DNA from: Modestobacter sp. VKM Ac-2984
GTDB lineage: Bacteria; Actinomycetota; Actinomycetes; Mycobacteriales; Geodermatophilaceae
DNA length: 64,000 nucleotides
NCBI RefSeq assembly: GCF_026967985.1
Contig: NZ_JAPVBJ010000001.1
Span: 363,483 to 427,482 of the forward strand
Direction of reading: 5' to 3'
The notes below the pieces were generated by a model. The model saw only the letters and a list, made by a program, of their open reading frames with translations, was not told where the DNA came from and did no database searches. Below are positions 17,715-26,274 of this stretch, piece by piece. The first letter of the stretch is position 1. The number at the start of each line of letters is the position of its first letter. The position numbers and the translations under genes are program-made.

Positions 17715-18734
17715 GTGTCCGAGACCCGCACGGTCACCATCGCGGCCATCGCGGCCGAGGCGGGGGTGTCGGTGCCGACGGTGTCACGCGTCCTCAACGG
17801 CCGGTCCGACGTCGCACCGCACACCCGGGAACGGGTCGAGCGGCTGCTGCGCGACCACGGCTACCGGCGTCGCGGGGGCCGGCCCACCACCGCTGCCCGG
17901 CTGATCGACCTGGTCTTCAACGACCTCGACAGCCCGTGGGCCGTGGAGATCATCCGCGGCGTCGAGGACGCCGCCCACGCCGAGGGCGTGGGCACCGTCG
18001 TCACCGCGATCCACCGGCGGGCCAGCGACACCCGCTCGTGGCTGGACAACCTCGCCGGGCGCAACAGCGACGGCGCGATCCTGGTGACCAGCGACGTCGA
18101 CCCGGCGCTGCACGCGGAGCTGCGCCGGCTGCACGTCCCGGCCGTGGTGATCGACCCGGCCGGTGTCCCCGAACTGGACGTGCCGACGATCGGTGCCACC
18201 AACTGGGCCGGCGGGCTGACCGCCACCGAGCACCTGATCGGGCTGGGCCACCGCCGGATCGGCGTCGTGACCGGAACACCGACCCTGCTGTGCAGCCGGG
18301 CTCGCCAGGACGGGCACCGGGCCGCGATGGAGGCCGCCGGGCTCACCGTCGACCCCGACCTGCAGGTCGGCGGCGACTTCAGTCACGAGGCCGGCTTCCG
18401 CGCGGCCACGGAGCTGCTGCGACTGCCCGAGCCGCCGACCGCCATCGTGGCCGCCAACGACCAGATGGCCTTCGGGGTCTTCGAAGCCGTCCGCCGTGCC
18501 GCCCTGCGGGTGCCCGAGGACGTCAGCGTGATCGGCTTCGACGACCTGCCGGGCGCCCAGTGGTCCTCACCGCCGCTGACGACCGTGCACCAGCCGCTGT
18601 CGGAGATGGGGTCGCTGGCGGCCCGCACCGTGCTGCGGCTGGTACGGGGTGAGCGCCTGGAGACCCCGCGGCTGGAGCTGTCGACCCGGCTCGTCGTCCG
18701 GGAGAGCACCGCGCCGCCCCGCCCCGGGGGCTGA
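17715..18734 (+). CDS. LacI family transcriptional regulator
   Basis: 339 residues from GTG 17715 with GAGGAGGGG upstream. The N-terminal helix-turn-helix and hinge helix are textbook: TIAAIAAEAGVSVPTVSRVL (about 10-29) then NGRSDVAPHTRERV. The rest is a periplasmic-binding-protein-like sugar-sensing domain with IDLVFNDLDSPWAVEIIRGV, AANDQMAFGVF, VSVIGFDDLPGAQWSSPPLT and VHQPLSEMG. It should be a dimeric repressor released by a sugar. Being divergent from a secreted xylanase, xylo-oligosaccharide or a related sugar is the natural guess for its effector, with possible autoregulation. Confidence 0.92.
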   Translation: MSETRTVTIAAIAAEAGVSVPTVSRVLNGRSDVAPHTRERVERLLRDHGYRRRGGRPTTAARLIDLVFNDLDSPWAVEIIRGVEDAAHAEGVGTVVTAIHRRASDTRSWLDNLAGRNSDGAILVTSDVDPALHAELRRLHVPAVVIDPAGVPELDVPTIGATNWAGGLTATEHLIGLGHRRIGVVTGTPTLLCSRARQDGHRAAMEAAGLTVDPDLQVGGDFSHEAGFRAATELLRLPEPPTAIVAANDQMAFGVFEAVRRAALRVPEDVSVIGFDDLPGAQWSSPPLTTVHQPLSEMGSLAARTVLRLVRGERLETPRLELSTRLVVRESTAPPRPGG

Positions 18735-18746
18735 GCGGCGCAGGGT

Positions 18747-18998
18747 TCAGGGCTGGTCGGCGGTCTCTGCGGACTGCCGGTGCCCGCCCTGGGCGTCGTC
18801 GGGGTCGGCGTGCACGGTGCGCTCCTCCGACTCGGCGAGGATGACCGCGGCCTGCACCTTGGGGTCCAGGCCCTCGTTGGTGGGGTCGGTGTCGCCCTCG
18901 ACGGCCTGCTCCTCGGGCAGCAACTGCGCCCGGGTCTCGACGTTGTGCTCGGTGACGTTGGCGATCGCCTCGGGGGACGGGTCCTTCATGGAGGGCAT
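18747..18998 (-). CDS. Conserved hypothetical small acidic protein
   Basis: 83 residues from ATG 18998 (MPSMKDPSPEAIAN), with AGGGGCG upstream; ATG at codon 4 is an alternative. No domain is recognised. It is Glu/Asp/Gln-rich, has no transmembrane segment and one helical stretch (DPKVQAAVILAESEER). It is convergent with the LacI gene and lies in a run of small minus-strand genes (this one, DUF2795, Rv2629-type), which might share stress-related expression. Codon use is like the neighbours, which supports it being real. Confidence 0.6.
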   Translation of the reverse strand: MPSMKDPSPEAIANVTEHNVETRAQLLPEEQAVEGDTDPTNEGLDPKVQAAVILAESEERTVHADPDDAQGGHRQSAETADQP

Positions 18999-19042
18999 GG
19001 GACGCCCCTACCCCGCTCCCCCGAGGCGCTACACCGGAGCGC

Positions 19043-19300
19043 TCAGAAGCGGTGCTGTTCCGTGCCGATGCCCAGCGCCTGGGAGACCTCCTGGACGTTG
19101 GCGAACTCGGTGCCGGCCGGCAGCCGCTCCAGGGAGCTGAGCACCCGGTCGGGGGCGTTGGACTCCCGGGCCCTGGCCAGCAGGGCGTCCCTGTCGGCCG
19201 GCCAGACCTCCTTGCCGAGGGCCTCGGCGATGGCGGCCCGGTGCTCCACGTCGGCCGGGTCGGTGCCGGGTGCGGTGCCGGGCTGGTGCGGATCGGTCAT
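19043..19300 (-). CDS. DUF2795 domain protein
   Basis: 85 residues from ATG 19300 with AGGAG at good spacing. A disordered, Pro-rich start precedes a helical region with REALGK-like AIAEALGKEVWPADRDAL and then a DUF2795 repeat (VLSSLERLPAGTEFANVQEV) typical of small actinobacterial proteins. Function of the family is unknown. It lies 47 bases downstream of the Rv2629-type gene on the same strand and is likely co-transcribed. Confidence 0.75.
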   Translation of the reverse strand: MTDPHQPGTAPGTDPADVEHRAAIAEALGKEVWPADRDALLARARESNAPDRVLSSLERLPAGTEFANVQEVSQALGIGTEQHRF

Positions 19301-19347
19301 GGGGTGCTCCTCGTGTCGATCGGCCGAGCGGGGCGCGAGGCCGGAGG

Positions 19348-20475
19348 TCAGCTGGAGGTGGACGCGTCGGTGTACCGCAGGACGGCGGCCACCGGGATGT
19401 CACCGGGCATCGCCGTCCGCGGCACCACGACCACTGCTGCGTCACTGCCGACAGCGGCGCGCAGCAGCGCCTGGTCGACCGGGACGCGCTCGGCGTCGGT
19501 GACCCCGAGGGCGGTCATGTCCGACTCGTCCACGCCGATCTGCAACGGGTCGGGGCCGATGAGCAGCTGCTCGTCGTCGACCTGGTCGGCGAGGACCAGC
19601 GTCTCGACCTGGGCCTTACGCAGGGCCTCGACGACCAGCGCGGTGCCGGTGACGGCCAAGCCGTGCGCAGAGGCCGCCTGGACCTGCTCGACGGCCTGCG
19701 CCTGCCCGTGCGCCTCGTGCTCGGCGACGAGCTCCAGCGCCCGCAGCTCGACCGGCGCCCGGTCGGCCCCGGCTGCCCGGCCGCCCTCCTCCATCGAGAC
19801 CAGGACGTCGCCGACCTCCTTGCTGGCCTTGTCGGCGAGCAGCTGGCGGGCCCGGACGTCACCGGCGACCAGCACGAACTTGGCTCCGCTCTGGACGACC
19901 AGCTGGTGGAGGTGGTCGGCCACCTGGCCGGCGTTCTCCTCCCACTGGTTCTCCGCGGTGTGCATGTAGGTGTTGTGGGCCCAGCCGCCGACCTTCACCT
20001 TGCGCATGTGGAAGGTGTCGCCCTCGACGGTCTGCTCGTCGGTGGGGCGGCCGGGGACGGTGGCCACCGAGACGTCGGCGCCGACGCGGTCGGCGACGAC
20101 CACCACGTGCGGCACCCGCCCGGCGAGCTGGCGCAGCACCGGCAGCAGGTCCGGGTAGGGCGACCAGCGGGCGATCGGGTCGCGCGGCACGTCGGCCAGT
20201 GCCTCGTCGAGGACGACCGAGCCGTCGGCGGCGACGACCAGGGCGCGGCCGCGCAGGGTGGCGATCTCACCCCCCTCGTTGGCCTGCAGCAGCTGGCTGC
20301 GCACCGACTCGACCACCCCCTCGGGCGCGCCCGTTGCGGCCAGCTCCTCGCAGATCGCGCGGACCCGCAGCTCGACCTCGGCGTCGGCGTTCTCGGTGGT
20401 GTGGGTGACGTCAGCGCAGACCGTGGCGTACGGGCCGGGTGCGCTGAACACCTGCTCCAGGAAGGTCACGTCCAT
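19348..20475 (-). CDS. Rv2629-type ribosome-associated factor (bacterial eRF1-like, baeRF/Vms1-related)
   Basis: 375 residues from ATG 20475 with AAGGAG upstream. The sequence matches the actinobacterial family containing Mycobacterium Rv2629: an N-terminal domain, a central eRF1-like domain and a C-terminal L7Ae-like part (ALVVEALRKAQVETLVLAD, VVVVPRTAMPGDIPVAAVLR). The family is related to archaeo-eukaryotic release factor and Vms1/ANKZF1 peptidyl-tRNA hydrolases, and some members act in ribosome hibernation. The central block VGGWAHNTYMHTAENQWEEN lies where these families have a functional loop. Dormancy or stress expression would fit its DUF2795 and DUF8129 neighbours; the exact biochemical activity here is not deducible. 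Confidence 0.82.
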   Translation of the reverse strand: MDVTFLEQVFSAPGPYATVCADVTHTTENADAEVELRVRAICEELAATGAPEGVVESVRSQLLQANEGGEIATLRGRALVVAADGSVVLDEALADVPRDPIARWSPYPDLLPVLRQLAGRVPHVVVVADRVGADVSVATVPGRPTDEQTVEGDTFHMRKVKVGGWAHNTYMHTAENQWEENAGQVADHLHQLVVQSGAKFVLVAGDVRARQLLADKASKEVGDVLVSMEEGGRAAGADRAPVELRALELVAEHEAHGQAQAVEQVQAASAHGLAVTGTALVVEALRKAQVETLVLADQVDDEQLLIGPDPLQIGVDESDMTALGVTDAERVPVDQALLRAAVGSDAAVVVVPRTAMPGDIPVAAVLRYTDASTSS

Positions 20476-20612
20476 GGGACGGGGGCTCCTTCGATGTGGT
20501 CGACGTGTGCGGACGGGGCCGGCTCTGGGCCCCGATCAGTGCGTCGTCGCGGCCTACCCACCGGTCCGGCCGTCTCACACCCGGTGTGTCAGTCCGCGCC
20601 GCCCGGGTAGCA

Positions 20613-20674
20613 GAAGGACCCTCCTGCCCCCCACCACTCGCCAGCTCGCGGCGGGCCCCTGCAGGAGGGCCGAG
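20613..20674. repeat. 62-bp dispersed hairpin element, copy A
   Basis: A 62-base block starting GAAGGACCC and ending GGGCCGAG, in the spacer ahead of the DUF8129 gene. A 9-bp outer stem encloses an almost invariant interior. An equal-length copy is at 56581-56642, and the two stems differ by paired changes (see findings). Confidence 0.85.
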
Positions 20675-20697
20675 AAGCACAACAGGAAGGAGCCGGG

Positions 20698-21042
20698 ATG
20701 TCCGAGCGCGACAGCCTCCCGTTGCCCGACTACGACCACCTGCCCGTGGGGAGCCTCACCTCACGCATCCGCACCCTGGACGTCGACGGCCTGCAGGCCG
20801 TGCTGGCCTACGAGAAGTCGCACGCCAACCGCGTGCAGGTCGTCTCCGCGATGAACCACCGGCTCAGCGAGCTGCAGTCCGGCGACCAGCCCTCCGGGGG
20901 TGACCCGGGCGCCGTCCAGCCCGAGCAGGCCCCGGCGCCGTCCGCTGGATCGCCGGTGTCCGAGGCGACCACCGGGCCGCCGGTCAACCCGCCCTCGCAG
21001 GGCGACCCGACCAACCCGGCCCAGCCCCGCTCCACCGGCTGA
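20698..21042 (+). CDS. DUF8129 family small protein
   Basis: 114 residues from ATG 20698 with AAGGAG seven bases upstream. The conserved half is SLPLPDYDHLPVGSLTSRI, then RTLDVDGLQAVLAYEKSHANRV, a short helical domain found widely in actinobacteria, often near lipid or stress genes. The second half is Pro/Gly/Gln-rich and disordered. Function unknown. The 222-base upstream spacer carries hairpin element copy A, so its leader may include that structure. Confidence 0.8.
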   Translation: MSERDSLPLPDYDHLPVGSLTSRIRTLDVDGLQAVLAYEKSHANRVQVVSAMNHRLSELQSGDQPSGGDPGAVQPEQAPAPSAGSPVSEATTGPPVNPPSQGDPTNPAQPRSTG

Positions 21043-21092
21043 TCCGGCGATCGGGGACGAGCCGGCCACCGCACGCCGAGGCGGCGGCCGGC

Positions 21093-21983
21093 TCAGCCGC
21101 TGAAAGCGGCGACGATGTCCATCACCGCAGGCCCGAGCAGCACGATGAACAGCGTCGGCAGGATGCAGAGGATCAGCGGGAAGATGACCTTCACCGGGAT
21201 CTGCATCGCCTTCTCCTCGGCCCGCTGGCGGCGCTTGAGGCGCATCTCCTGGGCCTGGGTGCGCAGCACGTCGGCGATCGAGACCCCGTACTGGTCGGCC
21301 TGGACCACCGCGCGGATGAACCGACGCAGGTCCGGAACGGCGGTGCGCTCGGCGAGAGCGAGGTAGGCCTCCCGGCGCGGCTGGCCGACCGCGATGTCCT
21401 GGAGGGTGCGCACCAACTCCTCGGCGAGCGGGCCGGTGCCGTTCTTCCCGGCCCGGGCCATCGCCGACTCGAAGCCCAGCCCCGCCTCCACGGCGATGGT
21501 CATCTGGTCCAGCGTGTCGGCCAGCTCCAGGCTGATGGCCTGCTGCCGCTCCTGCCCGCGGCTGTACAGCAGCAACTCCGGTACGAAGTAGGCCACGCCG
21601 GTCACCGCCACGGCGAGGAGACCGGGCAGGAGTCCAGGGCGACCGGAGACGACCACGAGCCCCAGCCCTGCGGCAACGGCGGCAAGCACCAGCTTCGCCG
21701 CGATGAGCCTGGGCAGCGGCCAGGCCGCCGGGCGGCCGGCGGTGCCGGCCAGCCGGTTGAGCCGGGCGACGGTGCCGCGCGGCGTCAGCGCCCGGACCAG
21801 GCCGGCCCCCGCCCGGGACCCGGACCGGGCCGCGGAGGCAGAGCTCAGGTCCAGACCGCGGGTGAGGTTCTCCCGTGCCTGGACGGCGGCCGGCGCGGGA
21901 CCGCTGAGGGTGGCCCAGCCGAGCACCGGCAGCGCGAGGGCCAGTGCGACGGCGGCCATCAGCACGACGAGGGGAAGGTCCAT
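21093..21983 (-). CDS. tadC: Tad pilus inner-membrane protein, type II secretion F family (TadC-like)
   Basis: 296 residues from ATG 21983, three bases after the stop of tadB. It has an N-terminal membrane helix, two central helices (LIAAKLVLAAVAAGLGLVVV region), a GspF cytoplasmic helical domain (ELADTLDQMTIAVEAGLGFE, ERTAVPDLRRFIRAVVQADQ) and a C-terminal membrane anchor (IPVKVIFPLILCILPTLFIV). With TadB it forms the platform on which the TadA ATPase drives Flp pilin assembly. It is the last gene of the operon. The long open frame upstream of ATG 21983 is only the shadow of tadB. Confidence 0.9.
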   Translation of the reverse strand: MDLPLVVLMAAVALALALPVLGWATLSGPAPAAVQARENLTRGLDLSSASAARSGSRAGAGLVRALTPRGTVARLNRLAGTAGRPAAWPLPRLIAAKLVLAAVAAGLGLVVVSGRPGLLPGLLAVAVTGVAYFVPELLLYSRGQERQQAISLELADTLDQMTIAVEAGLGFESAMARAGKNGTGPLAEELVRTLQDIAVGQPRREAYLALAERTAVPDLRRFIRAVVQADQYGVSIADVLRTQAQEMRLKRRQRAEEKAMQIPVKVIFPLILCILPTLFIVLLGPAVMDIVAAFSG

Positions 21984-21985
21984 GA

Positions 21986-22927
21986 TCAGAACCTGATCGC
22001 CACGGTCTTCTTGAGCCAGAACCCGCCGACGGCCATCATCACCGCGGCCACCGCGAGCATGGCGTAGCCGGCGAGGCTCTGGGTGAACTTGGCCAGGTAC
22101 GACGGGTTGGTCACCGAGAGGAACGCGACGATGCCGAACGGCAGCGCCATCAGCACGGTCGCCGACAGCTTCCCCTCCGCGGACAGCGCCTTGACCTGAC
22201 GGCGGATCGCGTTGCGCTCCCGGATGGTGTGGCCCACCGCGTCCAGCACCTCCGCGAGGTTCCCGCCCACTTCCCGGTGGATGGCGATGGCCTGCGCGAC
22301 CCAGACGAAGTCGTCGCTGCCCATCCGCGCGGCGACCTCGTCGAGGGCGTCGCTGAGGTCGCGTCCCACCCGGGTCTCGTTGAGGATCCGGGCGAACTCC
22401 TCCGACGTCGGCGCCTCGGCCTCGTGGGACACCGAGTCGACCGACCGGAGCAGGCTGTGCCCGGCCCGCAGGCTGCTGGCCATCAACTGCAGGGAGTCGT
22501 CGAGCTGGTCGGCGAACGCAGCCCGCCGTCGTGCGGCCCTGACCTTCAGCAGCAGCCTGGCGCCCAGCGGCCCGGCAAGGGTGGCGAGGGCGCCGAGCAC
22601 CGGCCCGCCCAGCAGCGCGCCGGTGGCACCCAGGCCGAGCGTGGCCACGCCGACCAGCAGGACGAAGTCCGGCAGCGCCGTCGCAATCCCTGCCCGCTCC
22701 AGCGCGGCGGTGCCCGCGGCGGCCCGGCCCCGCTTCTCCAGCACCCTGCCCACCGCCGCACCGGCGGCCGCCCCGGCACCGGCGAGTGTGGAGGACGGCG
22801 GCGCGGTGGCCGGGTCCAGCCGGCTGAGCGGCACCTGGGCGGGGCCCGCAGGCAGGACAACGAGAGCCGTCAGGAGGAGCGCGGCCAGCACAGCCGACAC
22901 CCCCAGGACGAGGAACGCCGAGGTCAT
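21986..22927 (-). CDS. tadB: Tad pilus inner-membrane protein, type II secretion F family (TadB-like)
   Basis: 313 residues from ATG 22927, overlapping the tadA stop in a TGATG arrangement. The first helix (about 5-25) is followed by a linker, two helices near 90-125, a GspF domain (DQLDDSLQLMASSLRAGHSL, SEEFARILNETRVGRDLSDA, SDDFVWVAQAIAIHREVGGN) and two C-terminal helices. It is the second platform component for Flp pilus assembly. One-base start/stop overlaps through this operon imply coupled translation. Confidence 0.9.
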   Translation of the reverse strand: MTSAFLVLGVSAVLAALLLTALVVLPAGPAQVPLSRLDPATAPPSSTLAGAGAAAGAAVGRVLEKRGRAAAGTAALERAGIATALPDFVLLVGVATLGLGATGALLGGPVLGALATLAGPLGARLLLKVRAARRRAAFADQLDDSLQLMASSLRAGHSLLRSVDSVSHEAEAPTSEEFARILNETRVGRDLSDALDEVAARMGSDDFVWVAQAIAIHREVGGNLAEVLDAVGHTIRERNAIRRQVKALSAEGKLSATVLMALPFGIVAFLSVTNPSYLAKFTQSLAGYAMLAVAAVMMAVGGFWLKKTVAIRF

Positions 22928-24339
22928 CAGGACCAGCTCCGCTGGCGGGGGACGTCCGGAGCGCCGAAGACCCGCGGGGAGAGCGTGATCCCGAGGTCGT
23001 CGAACTTGTCGGTGAACCGCGGGCGGACCCCGGTGGGCACCGGCTTGCCCAGGAACTTCCCCTGTGCGTCGACGCCCGCGGAGTAGTCGAAGAGGAAGGC
23101 GTCCTGCAGGGTGACCGTCTCCCCCTCCATGCCCTGGACCTCGGTGACGTGGGTGACCCGCCGGCTGCCGTCCCGCAGTCGGGTGATCTGCACGACGACA
23201 TCGACGGCGGAGGCGATCTGCTCGCGGATGGCCCGCAGCGGCAGGTCCATCCCGGCCATCAGGACGAGGGTCTCCAGCCGGGCGATCGCGTCGCGCGGCG
23301 TGTTGGCGTGCACGGTGGACAGTGAGCCGTCGTGACCGGTGTTCATCGCCTGGAGCATGTCCAGCGACTCACCGCCGCGGCACTCCCCCACCACGATGCG
23401 GTCGGGTCGCATGCGGAGCGAGTTGCGCACCAGGTCGCGGATGGTGATCGCACCCTTGCCCTCGATGTTGGGCGGTCGGGACTCCAGGCGGACCACGTGC
23501 TCCTGTTGCAGCTGCAGCTCGACGGCGTCCTCGATGGTGACGATGCGCTCGCCCTCGGGGATGAAGGAGGACAGCACGTTGAGCAGCGTCGTCTTCCCGG
23601 TGCCCGTGCCCCCGGACACGATGATGTTCAGCCGCGCCTCCACGCACGCGTTCAGCAGCTCGGCCATCTCCGGTGAGAGCGTGCCGAAGGCGATGAGGTC
23701 CTCGACCCCGAACGGGTCCTTCGAGAACTTGCGGATGGTCAGCGTGGAGCCGCTGAAGGCCAGCGGCGGGATGATCGCGTTGACCCGGGAGCCGTCGGCC
23801 AGCCGCGCGTCGACCAGCGGCGATGACTCGTCGATCCGCCGTCCCACCCGGGAGACGATCCGGTCGATGACCCGGCGCAGGTGCTCCTCGGAGGTGAAGC
23901 GCGACGCGGTCCGGCTGAGCCGGCCGTGCTGCTCGACGTAGATGGAGTCCGGGCCGTTCACCATGATCTCGGTGACCGCGGGGTCGTCGAGGAGCCGCTG
24001 CAGCGGGCCGTAACCCAGGACGTCGTCGGCCAGCTCGGCGGTGAGCCGCTGCCGCTCGTCGCTGCTGAGCGGGACGCTCTCCTCCTCCACCACCTCGTCG
24101 AGTTCGCCGAGCACGATGGTGCGGAGCTGGTCCTCGCTCAGGCTCGGGTCGTTCATCCGGCTGCCCATGCGCTCGAACAGCGCCTTGCCGACCCGGTCCT
24201 TGAGCCGGCTCAGGGCGTCGGGGACGGGCGGGCCCGTGAAGCCGGCGGCGGGCGCGGTCGTCACCGGCGCGACCGGCGCGGCCGGTACCGGCGCGACGGC
24301 GAAGCCACGGGCGGCGTCCAGGCGGGAGGCAAGGTTCAT
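22927..24339 (-). CDS. tadA: Tad/Flp pilus assembly ATPase (CpaF/TadA)
   Basis: 470 residues, start ATG 24339 overlapping the cpaE stop by one base. It is a secretion ATPase of the VirB11/GspE superfamily: an N-terminal helical region, then DVLGYGPLQRLLDDPAVTEI and VNGPDSIYVEQHGRL of the N-terminal domain, Walker A VSGGTGTGKTTLLN, the Asp box region EDAVELQLQQEHVVRLE, Walker B VVGECRGGESLDMLQAMNTG and the His box GSLSTVHAN. It powers Flp pilin polymerisation at the cytoplasmic face of the membrane. All catalytic motifs look intact. Confidence 0.95.
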   Translation of the reverse strand: MNLASRLDAARGFAVAPVPAAPVAPVTTAPAAGFTGPPVPDALSRLKDRVGKALFERMGSRMNDPSLSEDQLRTIVLGELDEVVEEESVPLSSDERQRLTAELADDVLGYGPLQRLLDDPAVTEIMVNGPDSIYVEQHGRLSRTASRFTSEEHLRRVIDRIVSRVGRRIDESSPLVDARLADGSRVNAIIPPLAFSGSTLTIRKFSKDPFGVEDLIAFGTLSPEMAELLNACVEARLNIIVSGGTGTGKTTLLNVLSSFIPEGERIVTIEDAVELQLQQEHVVRLESRPPNIEGKGAITIRDLVRNSLRMRPDRIVVGECRGGESLDMLQAMNTGHDGSLSTVHANTPRDAIARLETLVLMAGMDLPLRAIREQIASAVDVVVQITRLRDGSRRVTHVTEVQGMEGETVTLQDAFLFDYSAGVDAQGKFLGKPVPTGVRPRFTDKFDDLGITLSPRVFGAPDVPRQRSWS

Positions 24340-25529
24340 CAGGACGCCGCCCGGTGCCGGGCGCGGACACGGCCGGAGCTGACCAGGGGCGTGGCGGCGA
24401 ACCGGGCCACCAGTCGGCGCAGCTCCTTGGTCATCGGGTCCCGGCCGCCGCTCTGCAGCAGGGGGACGCCCTGGTTGGTCGACGCCGGCACGGCCGACGA
24501 CCGCGGGAGGACGACGTCCACACCGGTGCCGATCGTCGTCTCCACGTCACGCACCGACAGCCCACCCTTCGGGTCGGCGAAGTTCATCACCACGTGCCGG
24601 CCGGCCGGGATCATGCACAGCTCGCGGAGGACGTCGAGCTCCTTGCGCAGGCCGCGCACCCCCGGCACGTCCATGCTGCTGAGCATCACGACGTCGGTGG
24701 CCCGGTCCAGGGCGGCGAGCGTCTGCTCGGACAGACCCGGGGCGGTGTCGACCACGACATAGCGGAACTCGCGGGCCAGCGAGGTGAGCAGCGCGGTGAC
24801 GTCCGCGGCGGAGACGGTGTCACCGGCCGCCGGGGAGTCCGAGCCGCACACGGCGTACAGCCCGCTGGGGTGGCCGGTCAGGAAGGTCTTGAGGACCATG
24901 GTGTCCTGGCTCGCCGGGCCGTGGACGGCGTCGGGCAACGTGTGCTCGGGCACCAGACCGAGCGCCGAGGCGACGTCGCCGAACTGCACGTCCAGGTCGA
25001 CCAGCACCGTGGACTGCGGCGCGGATGCGGTCAGCCCGATGGCCAGGTTGGTCGCAACCGTCGTCTTGCCCACCCCGCCCTTCGGGGAGGCGACGGTGAT
25101 CACCCGGCCCGTGTAACGGCTGGTGTCGTCGGCCGGGCGCAGCGCACGCCGCCGGCCGGCCGCGGCCTGCGCGGCCCGCTCGATCGCCGCCCGGATCTCC
25201 CCGACGTCGGCGCCGGGGTCCAGCAGGTCGCGGATGCCGGCCCGCATGGCCGCCTGCCACAGCTCGGGCTCCTGCCGGGCGACGAGCACCACGCTGATCC
25301 CGGGGCACTGCGCGTCCATCCGGGCGGCCAGCCCGAGCACCTCGACAGCCGGCGCCCCCGGGCCGATCATCAGCACCTCCGGCAGCTCGCCGTCGGTGAG
25401 CTGCTCGAACAGTCGCGCCGGGTCGCCGGGCAGCCGGCCGGCCGGGAGCACGTGCACGTCGCCGTCGGCGGCGGCGGCGACCCGCCGGGCCAGCTCGTCG
25501 TCGGACGCGGCGAGCACGACGCGGCTCAT
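24339..25529 (-). CDS. cpaE: Pilus-localising MinD/ParA-like ATPase (CpaE/TadZ)
   Basis: 396 residues; start ATG 25529 overlaps the cpaB stop (ATGA). An N-terminal receiver-like domain (about 1-115, VLMIGPGAPAVEVL, VVLVARQEPELWQAAMRAGI) precedes a MinD-type ATPase with the deviant Walker A SPKGGVGKTTVATNLA (about 150-165), DLDVQFGDVA and YVVVDTAPGLSEQTL. TadZ/CpaE proteins place the pilus machine at a cell site. The receiver-like part seems to lack a clear phospho-acceptor pair. Confidence 0.9.
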   Translation of the reverse strand: MSRVVLAASDDELARRVAAAADGDVHVLPAGRLPGDPARLFEQLTDGELPEVLMIGPGAPAVEVLGLAARMDAQCPGISVVLVARQEPELWQAAMRAGIRDLLDPGADVGEIRAAIERAAQAAAGRRRALRPADDTSRYTGRVITVASPKGGVGKTTVATNLAIGLTASAPQSTVLVDLDVQFGDVASALGLVPEHTLPDAVHGPASQDTMVLKTFLTGHPSGLYAVCGSDSPAAGDTVSAADVTALLTSLAREFRYVVVDTAPGLSEQTLAALDRATDVVMLSSMDVPGVRGLRKELDVLRELCMIPAGRHVVMNFADPKGGLSVRDVETTIGTGVDVVLPRSSAVPASTNQGVPLLQSGGRDPMTKELRRLVARFAATPLVSSGRVRARHRAAS

Positions 25530-26266
25530 GACCAGTCCTTTCCGTACACGTTGCCCGGCGTGATGACCTCGGTGCCGTCGATGTCGGCGCCGTCGGGTTC
25601 CAGGGAGAGCCAGAGGGTGCCGTGCTCGGCGCCGAAGACGACGCCCTCGGCCTGCTCGGCGGTGACCGCCAGGGTCACCATCAGGCTGGCCGCCGGCGCC
25701 GCGGACCCGGCGGACGCGGTCTCGACGTCGGCTGCCTCCCCGACCGGCGCAGGAGCGCCCTGCACCTGGCTGACCAGCACGCCGTGCAGGATCACGTGCG
25801 TGCTGGGCGGGTCACCCACGGACACGAAGACCCCCACCGTGTCACCGGCGGCGAGCCGGCCGCCCACGGCCCGCTGGGGCTCGAGCAGCACGCTGACCTC
25901 CTGCGCGCCGGCCGGGACGGCGACCGTCCCCGGGACCTGCAGCTGGTCCGGGCGGGCGAAGCGGGTGGCGAGCACCTGCTCCCCCGGCTGCAGGTCCACG
26001 GTGGCCACCTGGCCGACCAGGTCGGCGAGGTCGGTGACCCGGCCCTCCACCGCGGCCTTGGCCGGCACCTGCTCCTGCCGGACCAGGGCGGCCAGCTCGG
26101 GAGCCGCCGTCCCTGCGGGGACGAGCTGGTCCACGACCAGCACCTCCACGGTCTGCACACCGGCCAGGGCGCGGGTGTCGGCGCCGCGCACGTAGGCCAC
26201 CAGGACCACCGTGCCGACGAGGGCGAGGACCAGGGCCGCGAAGGCGGCCAGCAGTCGGCGTCTCAC
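25526..26266 (-). CDS. cpaB: Flp pilus assembly protein CpaB (RcpC/SAF-domain)
   Basis: 246 residues from GTG 26266, just after the tadG stop. One N-terminal membrane helix (about 5-25), then a SAF-like domain (VEVLVVDQLVPAGTAAPELA) and an RcpC-like domain (VSVLLEPQRAVGGRLAAGD, VGVFVSV). In diderms CpaB connects to the outer-membrane secretin; here, in a monoderm with no secretin gene in the operon, it probably organises the pilus at the outer face of the membrane or in the wall. Confidence 0.88.
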   Translation of the reverse strand: MRRRLLAAFAALVLALVGTVVLVAYVRGADTRALAGVQTVEVLVVDQLVPAGTAAPELAALVRQEQVPAKAAVEGRVTDLADLVGQVATVDLQPGEQVLATRFARPDQLQVPGTVAVPAGAQEVSVLLEPQRAVGGRLAAGDTVGVFVSVGDPPSTHVILHGVLVSQVQGAPAPVGEAADVETASAGSAAPAASLMVTLAVTAEQAEGVVFGAEHGTLWLSLEPDGADIDGTEVITPGNVYGKDWS

Positions 26267-26274
26267 AGGAGCCC

